Below, one piece after another: positions 38,323 to 47,747 of a DNA stretch of 64,000 nucleotides. Numbering within the stretch: position 1 is the stretch's first letter; each line of letters begins with the position of its first letter. Source of the DNA: Oxynema aestuarii AP17 (GTDB taxonomy: Bacteria; Cyanobacteriota; Cyanobacteriia; Cyanobacteriales; Laspinemataceae); assembly GCF_012295525.1 (NCBI RefSeq), contig NZ_CP051167.1, positions 496,001-560,000 of the forward strand, written 5' to 3'. The notes beneath the pieces are model-generated. The model was given only the letters and a program-made list of their open reading frames with translations. It had not been told where the DNA came from and did no database searches. Position numbers and translations under genes: made by a program.

Positions 38323-39798
38323 ATGATTGTCTGGTTACTTCTCGTTCTCTTAGGCGCGGTTACCTATCTTATTTTGCAGCGTCGGGTTGCTTACCGGACG
38401 CGCACGCCGATCTGGATTTTGTGGCTGGTGTTGATGACTCCGGCCATTATTTGGTTGGGATGGCTGGTAGTTTACGGCGAAAACGCGCCGATTCCGCCGA
38501 TTTTGGCGATCGCGCCCTTTGCGGTCTGTCCGATAATTTACTGGTTTTTAGTGCAGTGGGGACGGCGATCGTTGCCGCGCACCGAGGTCGTCGAGACCCA
38601 GGAGGAGGAAGACGAAAGCGAGTCTGCGTCTGAATCCGAGTTACCCGAGACCGAACCGCGTCCCCTCACTCAAGAGGAAGAAAACCAACTGCGCGATTGT
38701 TTCTCGTGGACGGTTTATCCCCTCCACGGGATCGATTACCGTCCGCAGGCGGTGATTTGCCGGGGTCAGTTGCGCGCGGCACCGGACGTAGCGTACCACA
38801 AGATTGAAACCAAGATTCACGAGTGTTTTGGCGATCGCTTTCTGGTGGTTTTGCAGGAAGATTTCAAAGGCAAACCGTTTTTTGTCTTAGTTCCCAATCC
38901 CCAGCACCAACGCCAACGCGACGATCTCAGCCAACCCGCGATCGCCTTAGCCTTAGCGGCGATTACGTTATTTACCACGACGGTGATGGGGACGCAAATC
39001 GCCGGACTGGAGATCGACAATGTTTTTGTCAACCCAGTTTTACTGATTGACGGATTGCCCTACGCGATCGCCCTGATGGCGATTTTAGGGATTCACGAAT
39101 CGGCCCATTACCTGTGCGCGCGCTACTATCAGATCGAAGTCACCCTACCTTATTTCATCCCCTTTCCCGCCTTTTTAGGCACCTTCGGCGCTTTCATCCA
39201 AATGCGATCGCCGATGCCCAATCGTAAAGTCCTCTTCGATATCAGCCTCGCCGGACCCGTCGCCGGATTTGTACTGACCGTCCCCCTACTCCTGTGGGGC
39301 TTACACAACTCGACGGTCGTAGACCTACCCGAAGAGGGGGGCTTGTTGACCATCGAAGCCCTCAACCCGCGCTTTTCCTTCCTCTTGACGATCCTGAGTA
39401 AAATCGCCCTCGGGTCGCAATTGACCGCCCAAGGGGCGATCGCCCTCCATCCCGTCGCCGTCGCCGCCTACATCGGTTTAATTGCCACCGCCTTTAACTT
39501 AATGCCCGTGGGACAACTCGACGGCGGACACCTGGTTCACGCCATGTTCGGGCAACGCACTGCGGTAATGGTCGGCCAATTTGCGCGATTTTCACTGCTG
39601 GCGTTGTCGTTCTTGTATCGAGATTGGTTTTTACTAGCGTTATTTCTATTTATCATGCCGATTCTCGACAATCCCGCCCTCAACGACTTGAGCGAATTGG
39701 ACGATCGCCGGGATTTTTGTGGTTTGGTGGCGATCGCCGTGTTACTCTCGATCGTCCTACCCGCCCCCAGTTTTGTGACCCAGTGGCTCAACTTCTAA
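38323..39798 (+). CDS. Site-2 metalloprotease, EGY-type (M50)
   Basis: A 491-residue intramembrane zinc metalloprotease. Catalytic HESAH (HExxH form) lies in [16 protein letters not shown] near residue 257. The second metal motif [12 protein letters not shown] (N-x2-P-x3-LDG) is near 391. Seven to eight hydrophobic helices and the preceding acidic Glu/Ser linker (about 90-120) match the cyanobacterial and chloroplast EGY family, involved in regulated proteolysis of membrane-bound factors or in chloroplast development. The chosen start ATG 38323 follows an in-phase TTG at 38308. trmFO begins 5 bp after its stop codon, suggesting an operon. Confidence 0.92.
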   Translation: MIVWLLLVLLGAVTYLILQRRVAYRTRTPIWILWLVLMTPAIIWLGWLVVYGENAPIPPILAIAPFAVCPIIYWFLVQWGRRSLPRTEVVETQEEEDESESASESELPETEPRPLTQEEENQLRDCFSWTVYPLHGIDYRPQAVICRGQLRAAPDVAYHKIETKIHECFGDRFLVVLQEDFKGKPFFVLVPNPQHQRQRDDLSQPAIALALAAITLFTTTVMGTQIAGLEIDNVFVNPVLLIDGLPYAIALMAILGIHESAHYLCARYYQIEVTLPYFIPFPAFLGTFGAFIQMRSPMPNRKVLFDISLAGPVAGFVLTVPLLLWGLHNSTVVDLPEEGGLLTIEALNPRFSFLLTILSKIALGSQLTAQGAIALHPVAVAAYIGLIATAFNLMPVGQLDGGHLVHAMFGQRTAVMVGQFARFSLLALSFLYRDWFLLALFLFIMPILDNPALNDLSELDDRRDFCGLVAIAVLLSIVLPAPSFVTQWLNF

Positions 39799-39803
39799 AG
39801 CTC

Positions 39804-41147
39804 ATGAACCTCCAACCCCCCCCCATCCACGTCATCGGCGGCGGACTCGCCGGAACCGAAGCCACCTGGCAAATTGCCCGGGCTGGCATCCCCGTGGTGC
39901 TTCACGAAATGCGCCCCCTTCAAACTAGTCCCGCCCACCATACCGAAGAACTCGCCGAACTGGTCTGTTCCAACTCCTTCGGCGCCCAAGCCAGCGATCG
40001 CGCCGCCGGACTCCTCCACGAAGAACTGCGCCAACTCGGGGCGATCGTCATTCAAACCGCCGACCGACACCAAGTTCCCGCCGGAGGCGCCCTCGCCGTC
40101 GATCGCGCCATCTTCAGCCGCGACCTCACCGAAACCCTCGCCAACCACCCCCTCATCGAACTCCGACGCGGTGAAGTCCGCCAAATTCCCCCCGAGGGGA
40201 TTGTCGTCCTCACCACCGGGCCGTTGACCACGGATCCCCTCGCCGAAGACCTCCAGCGTTTCACCGGAATGCAATACATGAGCTTCTTCGACGCCGCCAG
40301 TCCGATCGTTCTCGGCGAGTCCATCGACTTCGAGACCGCCTTTCGCGCCTCCCGCTACGACAAAGGCGACGCAGACTATATCAACTGTCCGATGAATAAA
40401 GACCAGTACCTGCACTTCTGGCAAGAACTCTGCGCCGCCGAACAAGCCGAACTCAAAGATTTCGAGCGCGAAACCGCCAAATTCTTTGAAGCCTGTCTTC
40501 CGATCGAAGAAATGGCCAAACGCGGCGAAGATACCATGCGCTACGGTCCGCTCAAACCCGTCGGACTGACCGACCCGCGCACCTCCGAGCGCTTTTACGC
40601 CGTCGTCCAACTGCGCCAAGAAGACAAAGCGGGCAACCTCTGGAATATGGTTGGCTTCCAAACCAACCTGCGATGGGGGGAACAAAAGCGCGTCTTCCGC
40701 CTGATTCCCGGCTTGGAAAATGCCGAATTCATCCGCATGGGCGTCATGCACCGCAATACCTTTATTAATTCCCCCGAACTGCTCGAATCGACCTTGCAGT
40801 TCAAAAAACGTCCCACCCTCCTCGCCGCCGGACAACTGACCGGAACTGAAGGCTACACCGCCGCCACTGCAGGGGGTTGGCTGGCGGGAACCAACGCCGC
40901 CCGACTGGCCCGAGGTTTGGAACCCGTGACCTTACCGACGACGACGATGATGGGTTCCCTATTCGAGTTTATTAGTTCGGCGTCCCCGAAACATTTTCAA
41001 CCGATGCCGCCCAATTTTGGCATTATTCCCGAGTTACCTGTAAAAGTTAAAAACAAGCGGGAACGTTACGGAAAATACCGCGATCGCGCTTTAAATGATT
41101 TAACTCAATGGCGCGATCGTCTTTTAACGATACCCGCCAATGTTTAA
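39804..41147 (+). CDS. trmFO: tRNA (uracil-54-C5)-methyltransferase TrmFO
   Basis: A 447-residue folate/FAD-dependent enzyme that makes 5-methyluridine at position 54 of tRNA. It starts [29 protein letters not shown] is the FAD dinucleotide fold. Further matches are [10 protein letters not shown] (the catalytic-region Cys), GLLHEELR, and MGSLFEFI near the end. The length fits the family (about 440-470). It begins 5 bp after the site-2 protease gene, so the two are probably co-transcribed. A long antisense frame (39795-40835) is an artefact of GC-skewed codons. Confidence 0.95.
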   Translation: MNLQPPPIHVIGGGLAGTEATWQIARAGIPVVLHEMRPLQTSPAHHTEELAELVCSNSFGAQASDRAAGLLHEELRQLGAIVIQTADRHQVPAGGALAVDRAIFSRDLTETLANHPLIELRRGEVRQIPPEGIVVLTTGPLTTDPLAEDLQRFTGMQYMSFFDAASPIVLGESIDFETAFRASRYDKGDADYINCPMNKDQYLHFWQELCAAEQAELKDFERETAKFFEACLPIEEMAKRGEDTMRYGPLKPVGLTDPRTSERFYAVVQLRQEDKAGNLWNMVGFQTNLRWGEQKRVFRLIPGLENAEFIRMGVMHRNTFINSPELLESTLQFKKRPTLLAAGQLTGTEGYTAATAGGWLAGTNAARLARGLEPVTLPTTTMMGSLFEFISSASPKHFQPMPPNFGIIPELPVKVKNKRERYGKYRDRALNDLTQWRDRLLTIPANV

Positions 41148-41184
41148 CTAATATTGAATGGCGCCACTGCTTGCTCAAACTCAA

Positions 41185-41216
41185 GTCCCCCTTGTTAAGG
41201 GGGATTTAGGGGGATC
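41185..41216. repeat. G/C-run palindromic repeat
   Basis: Stem CCCCCTT-GTT-AAGGGGG (41187-41203), followed by ATTTAGGGGGATC. It resembles the repeat inserted in tnpB at 3980-4020 in layout, and lies between trmFO and the next kinase gene. Confidence 0.7.
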
Positions 41217-41291
41217 TCTGTTTTCTCCACCGATCGCAATTCCTATGATATCGTAGGTGCAAAATCTAAAAAAACATGAGGCGATCGCGGC

Positions 41292-42665
41292 ATGGAACCC
41301 CTACATCAAAACGGCGATCTCATCAACAATCGTTATCGCATTCAAGGTCTTCTCGGTGAAGGTGGCATCGCGATTACTTATCGGGCGATCGACGAAACCA
41401 CCGACGAACCCGTTGCCATTAAAGCCCTTTCCTTACGACAAGTTAAAGACTGGAAAATTCTCGAACTCTTCGAGCGCGAAGCTAAAGTTCTCGCCCAAAT
41501 CGACTATCCCACTATTCCCAATTATTTAGATTATTTTCACATCGACCTCGATCGCGATCGCCGCTTTTATATCGTCCGCCAAATTGCCCCCGGTAAATCC
41601 CTCGCCGCTTGGATCGAACAGGGATGGTACGCCGACGAAACCGAAGTCAAGAATATCGCCGAAAATATTTTAACAATTCTCGTTTATTTACAACAATTTA
41701 CTCCTCCCATTATCCACCGCGATCTGAAACCCGAAAATATTATTCGACAAGAAGACGGACAACTATTTTTAGTCGATTTTGGTGCCGTTCAAGACACCTA
41801 TCGCAACACGATGATAAGCGGGAGTACGGTGGTCGGAACTTACGGTTACATGGCGCCGGAACAGTTTCGGGGTAAAGCCGAACTCGCCACGGATTTATAC
41901 GGTTTAGCCGCAACTTTGCTATTTATTTTAACCCATCAATCCCCCGCCGATTTGCCCCAAAAACGCATGAAAATCGAGTTTCGTTCGGCGGTCAAACTCT
42001 CCGATGAATTCGCCCGATGGCTCGAAATAATGCTCGAACCTGCGGTAGAAGATCGGTTTCAAAGTGCAACGGAAGCCCTGAATGCATTACACGATCTGCG
42101 AGGACGGTTAACACCCGGTCATCGCGATCGCCCCCTTCCCGGAAGTCAAATTATCTTAGAAAAAAGCGATCGAGAATTAATCGTAGACATTCCGCCAACT
42201 GGATTAACTATACACAATATCGGCTTGCTAGGATTTGCCCTATTTTGGGATTTTTTTGTGTTTATTTGGACGTTTTTCGCCGCCTCTGCGAGTCCATTTT
42301 TTGCTTTATTTTCGATTCCATTTTGGGCAGTCGGCTTGATTCTTATCGGTTCTGCTTTATCTTCTTTGTTTTTACGCTTCAATTTGGAAATTAATGCCCG
42401 CAACTTTTTCATGCAGTGGAAATTCGGTTTGTGGCAACATCAAGTTACGGGTAAAACTCAGGATCTATCCAGGGTAGAAGTTAGTCCGACTTCGATGAAA
42501 ATCAATGATAAACCGATCGTTACTTGTGCCTTATTTGAAGGCGCAAAAGAGTATCGCTTTGGTTCCCAACTGTCAACCATCGAACAGGAGTGGTTAGTGC
42601 AGCAAATTGCTACTTATCTCGGTATTTTTGCAAAAATTGAAGGTCGAAACAGCGATCGTTATTAG
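41292..42665 (+). CDS. Membrane-anchored Ser/Thr protein kinase
   Basis: A 457-residue Hanks-type kinase. The glycine-rich loop is LGEGGIAITYRA. VAIKAL is the Lys motif, IHRDLKPENI the catalytic loop, LVDFGAVQDT the DFG, and GTYGYMAPEQFRGKAE the activation-loop APE. The kinase spans about 12-270. Two hydrophobic helices (about 310-360) anchor a C-terminal domain (about 365-440, NARNFFMQWKFGLWQHQ) of unknown type. Complete catalytic residues imply activity. Start ATG 41292 (MEPLHQNGDLINNRYRI). The promoter region upstream contains a dispersed repeat. Confidence 0.92.
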   Translation: MEPLHQNGDLINNRYRIQGLLGEGGIAITYRAIDETTDEPVAIKALSLRQVKDWKILELFEREAKVLAQIDYPTIPNYLDYFHIDLDRDRRFYIVRQIAPGKSLAAWIEQGWYADETEVKNIAENILTILVYLQQFTPPIIHRDLKPENIIRQEDGQLFLVDFGAVQDTYRNTMISGSTVVGTYGYMAPEQFRGKAELATDLYGLAATLLFILTHQSPADLPQKRMKIEFRSAVKLSDEFARWLEIMLEPAVEDRFQSATEALNALHDLRGRLTPGHRDRPLPGSQIILEKSDRELIVDIPPTGLTIHNIGLLGFALFWDFFVFIWTFFAASASPFFALFSIPFWAVGLILIGSALSSLFLRFNLEINARNFFMQWKFGLWQHQVTGKTQDLSRVEVSPTSMKINDKPIVTCALFEGAKEYRFGSQLSTIEQEWLVQQIATYLGIFAKIEGRNSDRY

Positions 42666-42833
42666 AAGTTGTCACAAGATAATCGTCACAAATTGCGATC
42701 GCCTCCAATCGCAATGGTCAACCCAATGAGAAACGGGATATCCTCATTACGTCAATCTAAGCTGTCATTCCCCTAGAAACAGCGAATTCACCAAAATTTT
42801 TGCCTTTTAGAAAAACATAATTGCTTTAATTTT

Positions 42834-44522
42834 ATGCGATCGTCTCGCCACTATTTGAGTCTGACCGTTATTTTATTTTTGGGTGCCTTATTACGCTTTC
42901 TTCAATTAGAAGCAAAACCGTTATGGTTGGATGAAATCATGACGGCGATTTTTAGTTTGGGAAAAAGTTATCAGGAAATCCCTTTAGATATTGCTTTTTC
43001 TCCAGAAGTATTGAGCAATATTTTCAGCGATCGCCCCCCGGCGACTTGTTCGCAAATTGCGCAAACAGTAGCCACTGAATCGACCCATCCACCGTTATTT
43101 TTTTGTTTGATGCACGATTGGTTAAAGCGTGTTGATGGGTCTTTAATTTGGCAATTACGATCGCTTCCCGCCTTGTTTGGAGTAGGGGCGATCGCCGCCA
43201 GTTATTATCTCAATCGCGTGGCTTTTTCTAAACAAGCAGGAGTGATGGCGGCGGGAGTGATGGCGGTCTCTCCGTTTGCGGTTTATTTATCGCAAGAAGC
43301 GCGTCACTATACCTTACCGATGATGGCGATCGCCCTGTCTTTAACTGCTTTAATTTCAACGATCCACCGTTTAATTCAAGGTAAAAACTTTCCTATTCGT
43401 TTGGGGTTATTATGGGCGAGTTGCAATACAATTTCTCTTTATATTCACTATTTTTCTTTACTGGCGATCGTCGCTCAAGTTTTAACAACAATTGTTATTT
43501 TAATCTGGTATTATCGAACAACTGTAGATCGAATTTCACGCAAGGCGATCGCCTTAACGGGCTTTTGTTTCGCTCTACCTTTTCTCGCCTTTTTGCCATG
43601 GTTACCCACCCTTTACGGTCATTTCAATCGTTCGGAAACCGATTGGTTTCAACCCTTCCAACCGTCTTGGATCGATAGCATCAACCCAATTTTCCAAACC
43701 CTCGCTGGATGGACGGTCATGGTGGTGGCGTTCCCCGTAGAAAATCAACCCCTCCCGTTAGCGATTCCCGCCGCCATTTTAATGCTGCTGTTTATTGGCG
43801 CTTTACTCTGGTTTTTATCGGGAACGATTCGCCAACTCGCTATCCAAACAAGTACCCAAGTTTCAACAGTTATTTTACTATTATTTACGGCAATTGTTTT
43901 ATTAGAATATTTTACAATTGTCTACGGTTTGGGCAAAGATATCACCTCAGCCGTTCGCTATCATTTTATTTACTATCCGAGTATTTGCGCCTTAATCGGT
44001 GCGGGATTGTGGTACGGTTCTCCTCGCGCATTGTTGCCACTTCACAAGCGAGTTTCTGCCCTGTCTGTATTCACTGTAGGCGCGTTGAGTAGTGTATTTG
44101 TCTTATCTAATTTAGCATTTCAAAAGCCTTACGACCCTCAAGGGGTTGCTAAAATCATGAATTTAGAACCGTCACGATCGCTGGCGATGGTAGTAGGGTA
44201 CGAGAACTATCAAGAAGTGGCATTAGGGTTAAGTTTTGCCCTAGAACTCAGTCGCCAACGCGCCGAAGAAGGGGGAGGAAAAGATCGCACCCAGTTTGCC
44301 TTTTTATCGCGATCGCCTCACTATCAAAATGGGTGGCAATCCCTGGCTGAATTGGAAAATTTAGGAGAACTTCCCCTCAATTTGTGGGTAGTTGCCCCCG
44401 GTTTACGACAACGAGAATATCCCCCAGAATTGGCGATCGCCTCCGGGAAGAGTTGCGCGTTAGATCCGGCACAATATTATCGATTGGGAATTCCCTACCA
44501 GCTTTATCGCTGTCGGGAATAA
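42834..44522 (+). CDS. Membrane glycosyltransferase, GT39/ArnT-like
   Basis: A 562-residue polytopic protein (about 11-12 helices) of the dolichyl/undecaprenyl-phosphate-sugar glycosyltransferase type. The first periplasmic loop contains PLWLDEIMT, with the acidic pair expected in GT39/GT83 enzymes. THPPLFFCLMHDW and SQEARHYTLPMMAIALSL (a conserved Arg/His region) support this. The C-terminal 150 residues are soluble. It likely transfers sugars from a polyprenyl phosphate donor to a protein or lipid at the outer membrane face; the acceptor is unknown. It ends 18 bp from the convergent AAA-GGDEF gene. Confidence 0.85.
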   Translation: MRSSRHYLSLTVILFLGALLRFLQLEAKPLWLDEIMTAIFSLGKSYQEIPLDIAFSPEVLSNIFSDRPPATCSQIAQTVATESTHPPLFFCLMHDWLKRVDGSLIWQLRSLPALFGVGAIAASYYLNRVAFSKQAGVMAAGVMAVSPFAVYLSQEARHYTLPMMAIALSLTALISTIHRLIQGKNFPIRLGLLWASCNTISLYIHYFSLLAIVAQVLTTIVILIWYYRTTVDRISRKAIALTGFCFALPFLAFLPWLPTLYGHFNRSETDWFQPFQPSWIDSINPIFQTLAGWTVMVVAFPVENQPLPLAIPAAILMLLFIGALLWFLSGTIRQLAIQTSTQVSTVILLLFTAIVLLEYFTIVYGLGKDITSAVRYHFIYYPSICALIGAGLWYGSPRALLPLHKRVSALSVFTVGALSSVFVLSNLAFQKPYDPQGVAKIMNLEPSRSLAMVVGYENYQEVALGLSFALELSRQRAEEGGGKDRTQFAFLSRSPHYQNGWQSLAELENLGELPLNLWVVAPGLRQREYPPELAIASGKSCALDPAQYYRLGIPYQLYRCRE

Positions 44523-44539
44523 GTATTGAAACGATCGAA

Positions 44540-46195
44540 TTATTCTAATAGTCCGTAATCGAAACTATCGCTAACAGTAACGCGATCGCGTCCTTCTTTT
44601 TTAGATTGATATAAAGCTCGATCTGCGGCTTGAACTAATTGTTTGGCTTCTGTTTCTAGATCGGGAACCGTACAGGCGACCCCCAAACTAATCGTGACGA
44701 TGCGATCGGCGAGAGTTGATTTCTGGTGAATAATTCTAAGCATCTTGACGGTTTCCCGAATTTTTTCGGCTAGATAAAAAGCACTAAAGGCATCGGTTCC
44801 CGGTAAAACAATAATGAATTCTTCGCCGCCATAACGGGCCGCAAAATCGGTAGAACGACCGATCGCATGACGAATCGCCTGAGCGACTTTTTGTAGGCAT
44901 TCGTCCCCCGCTTGATGGCCGTAGGTATCGTTATAATTTTTGAAATAATCGATATCGCACATGATCGCCGCTAGGGGCGTTTTAGCGATCGCGGATTCTT
45001 GCCATTTTTGCTGAAATTCGCGATCGAAATAACGGCGATTGGCGAGTTGAGTTAAATCGTCAATATTGACTAACTGATAAAGTTCTTGATTGGTTTGTTG
45101 CAATCGTGCGAGGCGATCGCTTAATCGATCCCATCCCAATTCTCGATCTTGGAAATAAAGGCGATATAAATTACAAGAAACTGTGACGCGATCGCCCTCT
45201 AATTTCACCAAACCCATACTATTCAATTTATAAGCCAGCACGGGTTTTAATTTAATGCTACTTTCACTTTCAATCACTTCTTGAAAAGCGCCAGCCAGTT
45301 CCGGATCTTTTTGTAAAGTTGTCAGTTGGTCGCGCAGATGATCTTGATAAATTCCGCTTAAGGTCGGGGCTTCATTTAAAAGCCGATCTAAATTCATTTG
45401 CTGATGAGAAAGATGATATAAAGCCAATCGTACTAAATAAGGATGTCCCCCCACCATCGCCATCAACCGCTTGGCTTCGCTATTTTCCTCGGAACAGTCT
45501 CCCCAATTCAAATTATGGCGCCGGGACAGTTCGCCGACTTGTTGTAAATTAAATTCCGGTAATTTAATCGGTAAACCGACATTAAACGGGGATTGATTGA
45601 TATTTAAAGGAATGTAAATTTCTGTGGAATGAACCACGACTAAACGCAGATTTCGCCAGATCGCCACTTGCTTTCCGTCTTCGTGCCAAGAGCGCAACAA
45701 CGCAAAAAAGTCAGCCGCTACTTTCGAGTATTCAAAAATACAGTTAACCTCGTTCAAAGCTAAGACGAGGGGGCGATCGAGTTGTTCTAATAAATACCCT
45801 TGAAAATAGAGAGAGCAACTGACTTTACTGCCAATATCTTCATCCCAATAATCATTGAGTAAAGGCGGACGTTTTAACTGTAAAGAAATAGTGGCACAAA
45901 ACCAGCGTAAAAATTTATCTAAATTTTCAAAAATTGATTCGTCAGCACGCTGAAAATCCAACCAAGCTTGGTAATAACCGATCTCAGCCGCTCGATTCAT
46001 AATGCGCAGCAGCAGAGAACTTTTTCCCGTCCGGCGCGGCGCTCGAATCCGAATAACACTTCCTGGTTTTTCGAGGGCTTCAAATGCCAGTTTTTCGACC
46101 GGAGGACGGTCAATATACAGCTCGGAATCAATCGGTACCGGGCCGCTCGGAAATTCTAGGGACATGGTTTGAATCGGAGTATCTCGATGGTTCAC
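44540..46195 (-). CDS. AAA-like ATPase fused to GGDEF diguanylate cyclase
   Basis: A 551-residue protein. The N-terminal half (about 20-330) is an AAA-like module: VIRIRAPRRTGKSSLLLR (Walker A-like GKSS), LVLALNEVN (Walker B-like), and GGHPYLVRLALYHLS, as in the AAA_35 family of cyanobacteria. A helical linker leads to a GGDEF domain (about 375-545) with ARYGGEEFIIVLPG. GGEEF keeps the active residues and RSTD, five residues upstream, fits the inhibitory I-site. It should make cyclic di-GMP under ATP-dependent control, though the coupling is unknown. Start at 46195 (MNHRDTPIQTMSLEF); MSLEF at codon 11 is an alternative start. Confidence 0.92.
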   Translation of the reverse strand: MNHRDTPIQTMSLEFPSGPVPIDSELYIDRPPVEKLAFEALEKPGSVIRIRAPRRTGKSSLLLRIMNRAAEIGYYQAWLDFQRADESIFENLDKFLRWFCATISLQLKRPPLLNDYWDEDIGSKVSCSLYFQGYLLEQLDRPLVLALNEVNCIFEYSKVAADFFALLRSWHEDGKQVAIWRNLRLVVVHSTEIYIPLNINQSPFNVGLPIKLPEFNLQQVGELSRRHNLNWGDCSEENSEAKRLMAMVGGHPYLVRLALYHLSHQQMNLDRLLNEAPTLSGIYQDHLRDQLTTLQKDPELAGAFQEVIESESSIKLKPVLAYKLNSMGLVKLEGDRVTVSCNLYRLYFQDRELGWDRLSDRLARLQQTNQELYQLVNIDDLTQLANRRYFDREFQQKWQESAIAKTPLAAIMCDIDYFKNYNDTYGHQAGDECLQKVAQAIRHAIGRSTDFAARYGGEEFIIVLPGTDAFSAFYLAEKIRETVKMLRIIHQKSTLADRIVTISLGVACTVPDLETEAKQLVQAADRALYQSKKEGRDRVTVSDSFDYGLLE

Positions 46196-46740
46196 TATCG
46201 GCTATCCTTGGCTCGACGAGAAATTCCCTACAGTTGAAATTCGTTTCTCAGCGCGATCCCCATGAATGATTAGCCAAAGCGCGCGGTCTTGTCGCTCTCG
46301 CGTATCGTCGTTCAAAGTCTCCCTGTAGACTCATCCAGAATTCAACCCTTGTTGCTCGACTCTCTTTAGATTACCGTTTTTTGAAAAAAGCGTTGAATCC
46401 CGCAGCACAGTGCTTGTAACCCTTTTGAGGGGTTTTAATCTCGACAGTGTTGTAGATGGCTCGCAGCTAGAAAACAAATATCGCTTAATGATTATTGTAA
46501 TCGTTGCCGATGTTTTTTGCGATTTTCAGCCAGGCGATCGCCTTCCCCCTAATTCCATCTTAAATGGCACTTGGAGACTTTTGAGGATTGTTATGAGTTT
46601 TTTAACTTTTTTTAAAGAACCGACTGATTACAAACAAATTTCTCTATTGTTTTCATGGTTTTTTTATGTTTTTCTTATTGTCCCACAGCAGATTCTACGA
46701 CTAATACTAATTCTAACTGTTACTTCTTTCCTTTCTAATT
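46196..46740. other. 545-bp intergenic region, no called gene
   Basis: AT-rich. A 138-codon plus-strand frame (46410-46826) has hydrophobic low-complexity sequence and overlaps the thioesterase gene antisense, so it is not called. No terminator or RNA was recognised. Confidence 0.55.
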
Positions 46741-47169
46741 TTAGCAATTGGCGGCGATTTCTTGCCGATGCTTGGAAAAAGCCGACAAAATTTCAGGGGG
46801 AATGGCTTTGGGACGCATGGTTTTGACATCGACCCAAACCCACAAAACCTCAGCCGTAACGACGAGATCTTCTTCACCTTGTTTGCGAATTTCGTAGCGA
46901 CGAATTGCCCGAGGGCCGCGCATCTTTTCCAGCCAGGTTGTAATCGCGAGGATATCCCCGGCGATCGCCGGACGGAGATAGTCAATTTCAATGCGACGCA
47001 TCACGAATAAACCGCCGAGTTCTCGATAGCGATCGACCCTAAATCCGAGATGTTCTGAATGCTCGATTCCGGCTTGTTCTAAGTAATGCTGGTAACAAGC
47101 ATTATTGACATGACCCAGCGCATCCATTTCATGATGACGGACGCGAATTGTGGTAATGAACTTTGACAT
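46741..47169 (-). CDS. Hotdog-fold acyl-CoA thioesterase (4HBT family)
   Basis: A 142-residue thioesterase. DALGHVNNACYQHYLEQAGIEH is close to the 4-hydroxybenzoyl-CoA/YbgC consensus, with the catalytic Asp and the HVNN and Y..YLE elements. IDYLRPAIAGDILAITTWLEK and RAIRRYEIRKQGE complete the hotdog sheet. It hydrolyses acyl-CoA thioesters in the cytosol; in cyanobacteria a homologue serves phylloquinone synthesis (DHNA-CoA), but that identity is not proven here. Start ATG 47169 (MSKFITTIRVRHHEMDALG). A terminator is not evident. Confidence 0.88.
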   Translation of the reverse strand: MSKFITTIRVRHHEMDALGHVNNACYQHYLEQAGIEHSEHLGFRVDRYRELGGLFVMRRIEIDYLRPAIAGDILAITTWLEKMRGPRAIRRYEIRKQGEEDLVVTAEVLWVWVDVKTMRPKAIPPEILSAFSKHRQEIAANC

Positions 47170-47286
47170 GAGACGGGAGGCAAAAGTTAAAAGATGATTG
47201 GTTTAAATTGAGGGATGAAAATCAACCACTAGATTCGACGATTGCCGTATCTTTTTTGATTATATCATCTTTCAAGAATTACAGAT

Positions 47287-47661
47287 TTATTCTCGTTCGG
47301 CGAGGACGTATTTTTCGATAAGGATGGCGATCGCCAATCCGACAAAATAGGCGAGAAAGTCCCACAGTTCAAAGTGCGAACCAAAGACAATTTCAGTTAA
47401 AAAAGAGTCATTTTGTGGGGTAAGTTTAAACAATTGGGCGAATTCAATGGCTACGGCGATCGCCCCGATCGCTCCGGCGCGCCAATAGCAAGAAATGCGC
47501 CAAAAGATACTCACCAAAAAGTACAAAAACGCAACGGCAACTACATCGCCGACATAAAACCGAAAAAACGTCCATCCCGGGCCGCGATAAACGAGGATCG
47601 CTTTTCCGAGTAAGATGCTAATCACAGAAGGCCAAATAAAACGTTTGTTAATTTTAGACAA
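47287..47661 (-). CDS. DUF2809-type membrane protein
   Basis: A 124-residue protein with four hydrophobic helices. The pattern FYVGDVVAVAFLYFLVS near residue 35, AIEFAQLFKLTP near 73, FGSHFELWDFLAYFVGL near 95 and a closing IEKYVLAERE matches the small DUF2809 family of inner-membrane proteins. Its function is unknown. It sits between the thioesterase gene and the acyl-CoA dehydrogenase homologue, all on the minus strand, with gaps of 86-117 bp, so co-transcription is possible. Confidence 0.82.
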   Translation of the reverse strand: MSKINKRFIWPSVISILLGKAILVYRGPGWTFFRFYVGDVVAVAFLYFLVSIFWRISCYWRAGAIGAIAVAIEFAQLFKLTPQNDSFLTEIVFGSHFELWDFLAYFVGLAIAILIEKYVLAERE

Positions 47662-47747
47662 GGTTGGAGTGAATCAATTGCATAAAAATAGATAAATGAG
47701 GGACATTTTTGGTCGAGTTAGGTAGGGTTTACAAATCCCGACCTTAT

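Noticed and set aside
39795-40835. 346-codon frame antisense to trmFO
   Set aside because: A long antisense frame from GC-rich codon bias; trmFO is unambiguous on the plus strand.
46410-46826. 138-codon plus-strand frame, partly hydrophobic
   Set aside because: Overlaps the thioesterase gene antisense and its sequence is AT-driven low complexity; no start context.
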